Assembly: GCA_024402895.1 (NCBI GenBank)
Contig: JAKSSX010000005.1
Span: 1 to 48,550 of the forward strand
Length of the DNA stretch: 48,550 nucleotides
Source: Candidatus Saccharimonadota bacterium
GTDB lineage: Bacteria > Patescibacteriota > Saccharimonadia > Saccharimonadales > Saccharimonadaceae
Direction: 5' to 3'
Position numbers and translations under genes: made by a program. Below are positions 7,718 through 14,774 of this stretch, piece after piece (position 1 is the stretch's first letter; the number at the start of each line of letters is the position of its first letter). A model generated the notes under the pieces. It made no database searches and had not been told where the DNA came from. It saw nothing but the letters and a program-made list of their open reading frames with translations.

Positions 7718-8005
7718 TCAACTAATGATATCACCGCAGCGTTCCGCTACGCTTTCCGCGCGACGAGAATCATAAGTACTTGCTAATGTGTACGTAGCAA
7801 AGATATCAAAAATTCGAATCCTGCGCGCGACCATACGGTCGCCTTCTTGATGCTGAAAAAGGATTTTTCTACAGTTACGCTCAGCGATTGCGTCATATTT
7901 TCTTAGTTTATTAATTCGATAAATGAGACTGTTTCGGTTAACCCCAATCAGGCGCTCCAATGCGCGTAAAGTGAACCATAATTCTCGATAATAATTGTCA
8001 TTCAT
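7718..8005 (-). CDS. Small putative DNA-binding protein, RhuM/antirepressor-like, between inverted repeats
   Basis: A 95-aa reading frame starting MNDNYYRELWFTLRALERLIG (residues beyond 20 omitted) carries a helix-turn-helix-like stretch (R-N-S-L-I-Y-R-I-N-K-L-R). An E-G-D-R-M-V-A-R-R segment is followed by a hydrophobic helix. This order recalls the N-terminal domain of RhuM/BRO-type phage antirepressors, but the resemblance is weak. The frame ends in TGA and then stays open for 15 more codons before TAA TAA, so the original protein may have been longer. It lies alone between the inverted repeats at 7605-7670 and 8057-8122. An upstream in-frame start at 8050 is possible. It may be a decayed accessory gene. 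Confidence 0.45.
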   Translation of the reverse strand: MNDNYYRELWFTLRALERLIGVNRNSLIYRINKLRKYDAIAERNCRKILFQHQEGDRMVARRIRIFDIFATYTLASTYDSRRAESVAERCGDIIS

Positions 8006-8056
8006 GCTCAATATATTACCCTGCCGTACGACAGCGACAAGCATAAGCATAATCCC

Positions 8057-8122
8057 ATAAGTTCGTCAGGTTTCCGTAAGTTCGGAAATAGATGAATGGA
8101 TGGTAAAAAATCTTAATAAGTT
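8057..8122 (-). repeat. Right imperfect inverted repeat (66 bp)
   Basis: This is the partner of 7605-7670. On this strand it carries the same three words (TAAGTT on the plus strand at 8058, 8077 and 8117) in mirror spacing. The outer end stops 4 bp short of the stop codon of the alpha/beta hydrolase. Confidence 0.75.
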
Positions 8123-8126
8123 CGGA

Positions 8127-8879
8127 TTAGTTATTTATAAACTCATCAATAACGTCAGCAACCTGAGTTGGCTGTTCGTAGTTGAGGAGGTGGCCAGTAC
8201 CAATGAGCTCCATGAATTGAGCGCCCTGCTCGGCAGCAACGGAGCGTGCATAAACGGCGCGAGTGAGGCGATCCTTATTGCCAATAACATACAAAACCTG
8301 CTTGTTTGACGGCGTATGAGTCTGGCTCTTCATGGAAATTTCCATATCAATCAACAAACTATCAGCAGAAGCAAAACGATTTGAATACATGTAATGCAAC
8401 TGGTCAATCTCCTTTTGTTGCTTCTTGTCCGCAGTTAAATAATGCGAAATACAAAATGAAACCATTTTGCTCTTCATGAACTGGTAACGTTGGCGTTTCG
8501 GCAAAATATGCAAAGCGCCGCTAGTGAGCGTATAAAGAAAATTACTATTATGTTGACCGACGCGAGTACGGAAAATTGGCGACATTAGAACTACTTTTTT
8601 GCAGACATCGTCGGGATATTTCTCGACATAATGCGAAACAATAATCGAACCCATGGAATGGCCAATAATATACGGTTTGTGCGGAATCTTCGAAACGTAA
8701 TCGTGGAGCCATTTCGCATAGGCATTGAGATCTTTTTGCTCAATATCCGCCTCTTCACCCGAACCCGGCAAATCCGGCGTCAAAACCTCATAACCACGAT
8801 CTTCGAGATTCTTTGCAATCGTCGAAAGGCCGTGATGAGTGCCACGAAGGCCGTGAATTAAAACAATCGTCTGCTTCAT
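8127..8879 (-). CDS. Alpha/beta hydrolase (serine hydrolase), 250 aa
   Basis: An alpha/beta hydrolase fold with the oxyanion region L-I-H-G-L-R-G near residue 7, the nucleophile elbow G-H-S-M-G-S with Ser75, the acid in G-N-K-D-R (Asp203) and the base in G-T-G-H-L-L-N-Y-E (His230). The triad is thus complete. The family includes esterases, lipases and C-C hydrolases; the substrate cannot be told. It may be a monoacylglycerol lipase-like or scavenging enzyme. It overlaps the dus stop as ATGA (8876-8879), so it is translationally coupled to dus. It ends just before the outer edge of the right inverted repeat. Confidence 0.85.
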   Translation of the reverse strand: MKQTIVLIHGLRGTHHGLSTIAKNLEDRGYEVLTPDLPGSGEEADIEQKDLNAYAKWLHDYVSKIPHKPYIIGHSMGSIIVSHYVEKYPDDVCKKVVLMSPIFRTRVGQHNSNFLYTLTSGALHILPKRQRYQFMKSKMVSFCISHYLTADKKQQKEIDQLHYMYSNRFASADSLLIDMEISMKSQTHTPSNKQVLYVIGNKDRLTRAVYARSVAAEQGAQFMELIGTGHLLNYEQPTQVADVIDEFINN

Positions 8880-9811
8880 AATTTGTCGATTATTGCACGC
8901 GCTTCGGCGATGCTCTTAGTCAACATAAGCTCCGCGCGCAAGTCGCTTGCGCCTGGGAAATTATTAATATAAATCTTATAGAAATGCTTGAGCGGATCGT
9001 ACGGGTGGAGGCCATATTTTTCATACAAATCCAAATGAGTGCGCATAAGATCAAGAAGTTCCTCGCGGCTATGCTCTTTTGGCTCGCGCTCGAAACAGAA
9101 AGGATTCTGGAAAACGCCGCGACCAATCATAATGCCATCTGCGCCCTGCTCTACGAATTTCTGAGCGTCTGCAGCAGATTTAATATCACCATTAATAATC
9201 AGTTTCGTCTCTGGAGAAAGTTCATTTTTAAGAGCGACAATTTCTGGAACGAGCTCATAGTGTGCCTCTACCTTAGACATCTCTTTTTTAGTGCGCAAAT
9301 GAACCGTGAGCGCAGCTGGATGTTCGTTTAGGAGCGTGCTAAGCCAAGGCTTCCATTCGTCGAGACTACTATAACCAAGACGAGTTTTAACAGAAATAGT
9401 AATACCCTCAACTTTTTGAGCAGCACGAAGAATCTCGACAGCGAGTTCTGGTGTGCGAATAAGGCCGGAACCACCGCCAGTAGCAACAACATGACGATCT
9501 GGGCAGCCCATATTAATATCTACTGCCTGATAACCAAGATCACGAACAGCAGCGACCGTCTCAGCGAACATTTCTGGGTTTTTACCCCAAATCTGCGCAA
9601 CAATCGGACGCTCTTCTGCCTCATATTTTAGGCGCTCGAGAGCATTTGGGCGACCCTTCTCGCTAGAGTAGCTATTAACATTAGTAAATTCCGTGAAAAA
9701 AATGTCCGGGCGAGCCGCTTTGGCTACAACCTGACGAAATGCGATATCAGTGACGCCCTCCATTGGGGCGAGGCATACAAAGCCTTTTTGGAATTGATCC
9801 CAAAAATTCAT
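8876..9811 (-). CDS. dus: tRNA-dihydrouridine synthase
   Basis: An FMN-dependent TIM-barrel enzyme of 311 aa that reduces uridine to dihydrouridine in tRNA D-loops. Visible signatures are L-A-P-M-E-G-V-T-D near residue 14, D-I-N-M-G-C-P with the catalytic Cys103, S-V-K-T-R-L-G, T-V-H-L-R-T, N-G-D-I and G-I-M-I-G-R-G at the FMN phosphate site. Length is normal for the family; which Dus subtype is unclear. It ends in TGA. A minus-strand TATACT at 9819-9824 lies 7 nt before the ATG, so translation is probably leaderless. Its promoter is back to back with the promoter at 9832-9860. Confidence 0.95.
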   Translation of the reverse strand: MNFWDQFQKGFVCLAPMEGVTDIAFRQVVAKAARPDIFFTEFTNVNSYSSEKGRPNALERLKYEAEERPIVAQIWGKNPEMFAETVAAVRDLGYQAVDINMGCPDRHVVATGGGSGLIRTPELAVEILRAAQKVEGITISVKTRLGYSSLDEWKPWLSTLLNEHPAALTVHLRTKKEMSKVEAHYELVPEIVALKNELSPETKLIINGDIKSAADAQKFVEQGADGIMIGRGVFQNPFCFEREPKEHSREELLDLMRTHLDLYEKYGLHPYDPLKHFYKIYINNFPGASDLRAELMLTKSIAEARAIIDKL

Positions 9812-9831
9812 ACCTTTAAGTATACTCTAAC

Positions 9832-9860
9832 TTGACAATTTACGCTAGATATGATATTAT
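9832..9860 (+). promoter_or_regulatory. Consensus sigma-70-type promoter for the lipoprotein gene
   Basis: TTGACA (9832-9837), a 17-nt spacer and TATTAT (9855-9860). This is the most canonical -35/-10 pair in the window. The predicted start is near 9867, giving a leader of about 160 nt before ATG 10030. Confidence 0.8.
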
Positions 9861-9866
9861 GGCCTC

Positions 9867-10029
9867 AATAGGAACCCAGTTCTAGAAAACTAGGCACGCT
9901 AGAAAAAGCTAGAAAACGGTCCTGTAGTTCATTAAAATTTGAGCTCGCATGGAAGTTTTTTGGTTTTTTCTGACGAAACACTTAAATATTTTCAATCTTT
10001 TTCCAACACGAACAAGGAGGTGTTTTCAG
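9867..10029 (+). promoter_or_regulatory. Long 5' leader with repeated CTAGAAAA words
   Basis: About 163 nt between the promoter and the lipoprotein start. CTAGAAAA occurs at 9882, 9899 and 9909, and CTAG pairs could fold small hairpins (for example CTAG-AAAA-CTAG at 9882-9893). The leader ends with a near-perfect Shine-Dalgarno, AAGGAGGTG, at 10014-10022. It matches no riboswitch class that I recognise. An in-frame ATG at 9949 would extend the protein by 27 residues but would place the signal peptide internally. Confidence 0.45.
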
Positions 10030-10839
10030 ATGAAAAAGAACAACAGAAAGACTCCTATGGGAGCACGTTTGGTAAGTTTTGTATTGGTAATGGCAATGAT
10101 TTTCACTTTAACAGCATGTGGTACAAATAATAACAATGAAGGCGCAGGAATTGGCACTGAGAGCAACCCTACAATTGCTCCTCTTGATAATCCTGATGAG
10201 CCTAATGTTGATATCGATCCTGGTGCAGACATCGAGGTCGACCCTACAACAGAGGTTACTGAGCCTACTACTACAGTTGAAGCTCCAAGTGGTATGTATA
10301 CTTATACACTTTATGGTGAAACAATCAGCATGAATGTAAACATCGACGATTATCTTGGAACAAATAGTGCCGGAACACAGGTTTTCTATTTGCCTAGATT
10401 AATCTTCGATTTAGGTTGGTGTGCTGGTAATTACACATCAATTGAAGAAGTTGGTAGCAATAGCTTCCCTAGCCGTTGGTGGTTTTACGCAGACAACAAT
10501 TTAACAATAATGATTAATGGTAGCAAATATGATGATCGTCAGTTCGGTGCCCTTGACGTTGAATACCTTATTAATGGAAGCAATTTCGAAAGATACTACA
10601 GTGACGATTCATTGTTGCACATGCCTTATTATTGCACAATTAGTCGTCATTTAGATAGCTGCGTATATACTGCAGCGGGAACAAGCTGGAAGATGACTTA
10701 CGAGGATGTATTGTTTGTAGCTTATATTCTCTGGTCCGAATCAGTAAATCCCGGCAACAATGCAGTAGTAGCAACATTCGGCGAAGATTTTAGTAATCTT
10801 GGCCACTCTGACGGACAGTACCGTTGTATTTTACCTTAA
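10030..10839 (+). CDS. Putative lipoprotein, probably horizontally acquired
   Basis: The 269-aa product has a lipoprotein signal peptide, K-K-N-N-R-K then a hydrophobic core and the lipobox L-T-A-C, with Cys near residue 30. A Thr/Pro/Asp/Glu-rich spacer (residues about 40-85) follows, then a globular domain of about 180 residues with many Tyr and Trp and several Cys. I recognise no domain in the globular part. The start at 10030 is fixed by AAGGAGGTG 7 nt upstream and by the signal peptide. The consensus promoter, long leader, very strong ribosome site and lipoprotein style (like those of Lachnospiraceae and other Clostridia) differ from neighbouring genes and suggest transfer. A shared bidirectional terminator follows. 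Confidence 0.78.
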   Translation: MKKNNRKTPMGARLVSFVLVMAMIFTLTACGTNNNNEGAGIGTESNPTIAPLDNPDEPNVDIDPGADIEVDPTTEVTEPTTTVEAPSGMYTYTLYGETISMNVNIDDYLGTNSAGTQVFYLPRLIFDLGWCAGNYTSIEEVGSNSFPSRWWFYADNNLTIMINGSKYDDRQFGALDVEYLINGSNFERYYSDDSLLHMPYYCTISRHLDSCVYTAAGTSWKMTYEDVLFVAYILWSESVNPGNNAVVATFGEDFSNLGHSDGQYRCILP

Positions 10840-10860
10840 AAACTTACTACTCAAAAAAAT

Positions 10861-10894
10861 GAGCCGCGCGGTTTCCGTGCGGCTCCTCTTTTTT
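10861..10894. terminator. Bidirectional terminator between convergent genes
   Basis: An 11-bp GC-rich stem (10861-10871 with 10875-10885, one G-T pair) has a TTT loop. T-rich DNA follows on the plus side and an A-run precedes it (T on the minus strand). The T-run overlaps the stop codon of the minus-strand giant gene. Confidence 0.85.
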
Positions 10895-13800
10895 ATGCAG
10901 CAAACGCGTAATTTGCGCGGCGGCTATCTATATAACTATAGTCTCTCATCGCCATAGTAAATACGCTAGCTACAATCGTGTTCTCTTCTAGCTGAATTTC
11001 AGTATTTTCTTCTTCTTTCAATTGATCACCTCTCTTGAAATAAGGAGCATATTCTGAAGGATTATATTCAGCTACCCATTGTAGCACTTCAAGAGTTGCA
11101 AGCGTTTCTTCGACTTTCTCTTTCTTAAGGCCAGAATATCTAGCAAGAAGACCTTCGTATGAGTTATCTACTGGATGCTTCTCGTAATATTTAGCCAAAT
11201 ATTCCGTGACTGCAGATTTCTCAATCAAGCCTTCAGATTCCGCTAGGCGTTGATCTTCAATAAAGCGCTGATACTTTTTCGATTCTTCCCACTTCGGAGT
11301 TGCATCGAAGCCTATGTTGTTGCCGGCTACACAAGCTTCGCCACTGATCCAACCGAAATTTCTAAGCTTTGTTTCAGCAGATAGAATATCCATACTATCG
11401 CCGACGATTGGCACGGCACCAAGAATAGCATCACCAACAGAATTGCCAGTACTTCCGCCATCTACCTCGCCAGCAATATTCTGGTCTGCTAAGCCAAATG
11501 GAGAGGATCTTTGACCGCAGTAGACAATATACTTTGCTAGATCCGAATTCTCTACAACTTCTGGCTTACCGTTATTTTCAATTAGGTCGCCATCGCTAAT
11601 ACTATCAACAATCTCCGCCGGATGAGTATTCATTGTACTTGTGTCAGTAATAATATATGGATTACAGAAGGCATCGCCAACTGCCTTAATGTCCGCCAAG
11701 TCAGGACAATTGCTTTCAGTATTATCCGCAGCAACCTGAGCTTCAATACCGGCCGATACGGCAGACGAGCGCGGCACCAATGAGCTAACTGCGGTTCCAA
11801 CTACTTTAGTAGCGCCATTTATTATGCCCATAACAGACGACGAACTCGATATGAGAGGCGTCATTTGTTTTGCTATACTACCCAGGAATGTATATTGCGA
11901 CGTGATGTCGAAAGGACTCCTCGTTTCACGTTCATAACGCGCGTTTTCAGCAACTACGCGTTCATGTTCAATACTATAGCTTATAAATGCATTCTTCGTC
12001 GCCAAGCTACCGCCAGAATATTGATGGTTCTTACCCATATATTGGTTGGCGCCCGACACGAGCGCATTACCAAGGTCTTCGCCTAGAACCTCCGTAGCAA
12101 TCTTGCGTGTTAGAATATTTGCAATAAACGGAACCATGTAGCTTACTGCTACAGCAACGGCAGTACTAAATGCCGCATTAAATGCTACGCTAGCTGCTTG
12201 ATCAACAAAGAAGTCGACGATACAGCCAATACCAACCGACGCCGCGCAGGCAACAATCGAAATTACATCAACCGTTACGTCAACCGTAGCTGCGGCCATT
12301 CTAGCTACCGTACAGCTACGAAACGCTGACGCAGAAACATCCACGTGGTTAAGAATACTAGCTAAACCAGAGTATAAGTTCTTAGTGAAGGAATTTGTGT
12401 TATAACTCTTAACACTTGGATCAGTAGGATCAACCGTAGTGTTACCATAAGTAGCACCAATTGCATTCGCCTCCATAGCGCTTCTTGATCTAGTAGTAGT
12501 ATCAACTTGATCAGGCTCAAAATTATCATTGCCTAAATCTTTTACGCTTTTAACCTCTGTATAGGTTGATTCGGTTGGCTGAGTTAAAGACGTCATCAAC
12601 TCATGTAGCGGAGCAGCGTCGCCATCACCTGCCTGTGCTTTTTGAATTCCCTCAAAGAAGTTAGCGGTCAAACTGACGATTTGTAAGGTCTGATAAGCAG
12701 CAACGATAGCATTAACTGCACCAACGAAATCAGCTATACCGCAATATACGCCGATTGCTGCCTCAGCAACACCTTTAATTTTACCTAATTTCTTGCCAAT
12801 GCCAGATAGTTTCGATTTAAGACCGTCTGTACCGGTAACTTTTCCGTTTGCATCAGTTTCAATATCGGCGCGACTTATGCCTGCGTCATCAGCATCCGTT
12901 GCTCCAGTCAATGCCTTCTTAGGATTTCCCTCAGCATCAAGTTCTTCTGAGTCTCCTATGTCACCTGTCCTCGTTTTGCCATTCACGCCATCAGAATCCG
13001 CATCACCGGCAATGGTATTTCTCATATCTTCCATGCCTTCACCGTTGGTTTTTCCACTCATGAAATCACGCCATATACCTCGCTTAATTCCCATCTTGGC
13101 CAGCAGTTTCGTCATACTCGAGTCATACCAGGCAGCGACTGATCCACGCCAAGTTTTAGCGCCGTCCGTATATTTCTGCCTGAACTCCGAATCTTTATTG
13201 AAAGCATCTTCAAAGAACATTCGTTCGTCGTTAGCCTGACTTTTATCTGCAACAATCGTCGAAACTTCACCGTTCGCACGCTTAAACTTCATGACAGTAA
13301 TGCCATCTTCTTCCTCGAAGGTAATATTTCTGGCGCCAAGCTTATTTTCCATTCTACTGGTAACCTTAAACTCATCGGCCTTAAAGTAATGCGCCTTTCT
13401 ACAGTCGCGAACCAAACCGCTGTCACTCGTAGTTTGCCAATGCTGGAACTTTCTAGCACGCATGTTCTGCGATGTGCCAATTGAATCGAACTGCTCCTGG
13501 AACTGGGAAACAAGGCTAAATGGCATAGCCATCTGTCCCATAAATGCGCCGCCGCCAAAGGTTAGACAGCATGCGAGGATTGTAATAATAGGGCCGGCTT
13601 TCTTGAATTTCTTGCCCGCCTTAATGACATTGCCAGATTTGAGTGCTTGTGCGCCCTTTACAGCATTCTTAAATTTATCCTGAGTTGAACCGTCGCCATT
13701 GCCGTCGGATTCGACGTTATTTTCCTTCTCGCCAAGAGAAGCTTTTTTGTCGCCACCTTTACCCTTTTCGTTTGGCTTTTTGCTAGCGTCTTTTTCGCCC

Positions 13801-14090
13801 TTCTTTAGAAGGCCCCACTTGCTGTTGCCATCTTCGTCCTGTTTTTTGCCAAACTTACCATAGCCGCCTTTTCCGCCGCCATCGTCTTCATTTTTCTTGC
13901 CTAGAAGACTCCTTCTCTTGCCACCCTCTTCTTCGTCAATTGGTCTGCCATTTACAGTAGATTTACGATTAAGGGCATCTTGCCACATATCACCGTAGCG
14001 GCTAGAATCGTCGCCGTATTCGCGAGAGTCGTCAAAATCACCACTATCGAAATCACCGGATTCGTCGTAGTAATCTCCACCTCTTGCCAT
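10893..14090 (-). CDS. Giant membrane-anchored protein A, 1065 aa, paralogue of the 925-aa protein
   Basis: The N-terminal 165 residues are hydrophilic and low in complexity: D/G/Y-rich then K/G-rich repeats. A transmembrane helix follows at about 166-186 (A-G-P-I-I-T-I-L-A-C-C-L-T), then a long mixed region with further hydrophobic stretches around residues 440-500 and 590-680. The C-terminal half matches the protein at 34784-37561 in several blocks: S-P-F-D-I-T-S, S-D-L-A-K-Y-I, a W-x-x-S/D-x-x-x-x-Y-Q-R-F-I-E-D block and an H-P-x-D-x-S-x-E-G block. The pair is therefore homologous. No enzyme motif was recognised. I chose ATG 14090 because TATAAT (14101-14106, minus strand) lies 10 nt upstream. 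It is probably an envelope component tied to the secretion-like system; the function is unknown. Confidence 0.8.
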   Translation of the reverse strand: MARGGDYYDESGDFDSGDFDDSREYGDDSSRYGDMWQDALNRKSTVNGRPIDEEEGGKRRSLLGKKNEDDGGGKGGYGKFGKKQDEDGNSKWGLLKKGEKDASKKPNEKGKGGDKKASLGEKENNVESDGNGDGSTQDKFKNAVKGAQALKSGNVIKAGKKFKKAGPIITILACCLTFGGGAFMGQMAMPFSLVSQFQEQFDSIGTSQNMRARKFQHWQTTSDSGLVRDCRKAHYFKADEFKVTSRMENKLGARNITFEEEDGITVMKFKRANGEVSTIVADKSQANDERMFFEDAFNKDSEFRQKYTDGAKTWRGSVAAWYDSSMTKLLAKMGIKRGIWRDFMSGKTNGEGMEDMRNTIAGDADSDGVNGKTRTGDIGDSEELDAEGNPKKALTGATDADDAGISRADIETDANGKVTGTDGLKSKLSGIGKKLGKIKGVAEAAIGVYCGIADFVGAVNAIVAAYQTLQIVSLTANFFEGIQKAQAGDGDAAPLHELMTSLTQPTESTYTEVKSVKDLGNDNFEPDQVDTTTRSRSAMEANAIGATYGNTTVDPTDPSVKSYNTNSFTKNLYSGLASILNHVDVSASAFRSCTVARMAAATVDVTVDVISIVACAASVGIGCIVDFFVDQAASVAFNAAFSTAVAVAVSYMVPFIANILTRKIATEVLGEDLGNALVSGANQYMGKNHQYSGGSLATKNAFISYSIEHERVVAENARYERETRSPFDITSQYTFLGSIAKQMTPLISSSSSVMGIINGATKVVGTAVSSLVPRSSAVSAGIEAQVAADNTESNCPDLADIKAVGDAFCNPYIITDTSTMNTHPAEIVDSISDGDLIENNGKPEVVENSDLAKYIVYCGQRSSPFGLADQNIAGEVDGGSTGNSVGDAILGAVPIVGDSMDILSAETKLRNFGWISGEACVAGNNIGFDATPKWEESKKYQRFIEDQRLAESEGLIEKSAVTEYLAKYYEKHPVDNSYEGLLARYSGLKKEKVEETLATLEVLQWVAEYNPSEYAPYFKRGDQLKEEENTEIQLEENTIVASVFTMAMRDYSYIDSRRANYAFAA

Positions 14091-14100
14091 AATTGTATCT

Positions 14101-14157
14101 ATTATACCACGTTTATGCTTATGCAATATTGCAAAATGCTTAAGTTATGCATATAAT
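14101..14157. promoter_or_regulatory. Divergent promoters for the giant protein and the 198-aa gene
   Basis: A minus-strand TATAAT (14101-14106) serves the giant gene and a plus-strand TATAAT (14152-14157) serves the 198-aa gene. The plus-strand transcript carries AAGGAG (14165-14170) 7 nt before ATG 14178. Confidence 0.55.
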
Positions 14158-14177
14158 TATTGTTAAGGAGTAACCTT

Positions 14178-14774
14178 ATGGTCAAAAACAAAAAACAAAA
14201 CAAAAAAACTGCGTCTAAAGATATTACTATCTTTATTTTGGCGGTCCTCTTAGTGGCTGCTATTACTTTTGGAGTTGTCGCGCTCATCAAACAATCACAA
14301 CCTAAAGAAACCGGCGAAAAAGATAGCGCACAGGACAAGAATACTGCTAGCGAAATCTTGAAAACCGAAGAAGACTTGAAGGACGAAGACAAGGTCGCCG
14401 AGTCTAGTAACGATGCAAAAGATCGTATGGAAGCTGACGAAAAAGTCAAAGTTCCAGCAGAAATCGACGAGTCCGGTCTAATTATTGCAAAACCCGAAAT
14501 TAGCTTTGTTGCCGAAGAAGGCGACAAGATTGCGGCTGGTGGTGCTATCTATAATATTAACGAATCTGAAGGTACTTGCACTTACGTCTTTTCTAAGGGC
14601 GATTCAACTATTACCGCAAGCACGAAGATTCTTCCTAACCCAGGTTATATTTCTTGCGAAACTGCGCGCATTGAAAGATCCAAATTCACTAGTGGAACTT
14701 GGAGCGTAAAAATCCAATATAAATCTAAGACAGCGGAGGGCGAGAGTGAAACACAAACTTATACGATTAAGTAG
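14178..14774 (+). CDS. Single-pass membrane protein with Lys/Glu-rich stalk, 198 aa
   Basis: A basic cytoplasmic start (Lys/Asn-rich) is followed by one transmembrane helix (residues about 18-42, I-F-I-L-A-V-L-L-V-A-A) and a charged Lys/Glu/Asp stalk to about residue 90. A small beta-rich domain of about 100 residues follows, with two Cys (in GTCTYV and YISCETA) that could pair outside the cell. I recognise no family. ATG 14178 was preferred over the upstream in-frame start because of the AAGGAG. It overlaps the start of the ricin-repeat protein by 29 bp, so the two are co-expressed and likely work at the same surface site. Confidence 0.78.
   Translation: MVKNKKQNKKTASKDITIFILAVLLVAAITFGVVALIKQSQPKETGEKDSAQDKNTASEILKTEEDLKDEDKVAESSNDAKDRMEADEKVKVPAEIDESGLIIAKPEISFVAEEGDKIAAGGAIYNINESEGTCTYVFSKGDSTITASTKILPNPGYISCETARIERSKFTSGTWSVKIQYKSKTAEGESETQTYTIK

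Larger units (their letters stand above)
7605..8122. mobile_element. Putative small accessory element bounded by inverted repeats
   Basis: 518 bp between the GT4 promoter and the end of the hydrolase gene, delimited by matching inverted arms and carrying one small putative DNA-binding gene. There is no recognisable transposase, so it would be a non-autonomous element or a remnant. A pair of multi-operator sites around a regulator gene is the main alternative. The 160 bp from 7559 to 7717 and the 51 bp from 8006 to 8056 hold no other gene. Confidence 0.4.

Noticed and set aside
8876..8879. UGA recoding (Gracilibacteria-type genetic code)
   Set aside because: Several genes end in TGA in tight ATGA overlaps (2736, 8876, 34784), with no conserved continuation, so TGA is a stop.
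9949..10029. Upstream in-frame start of the lipoprotein gene
   Set aside because: It would put 27 residues before the signal peptide, while AAGGAGGTG lies 7 nt before ATG 10030.
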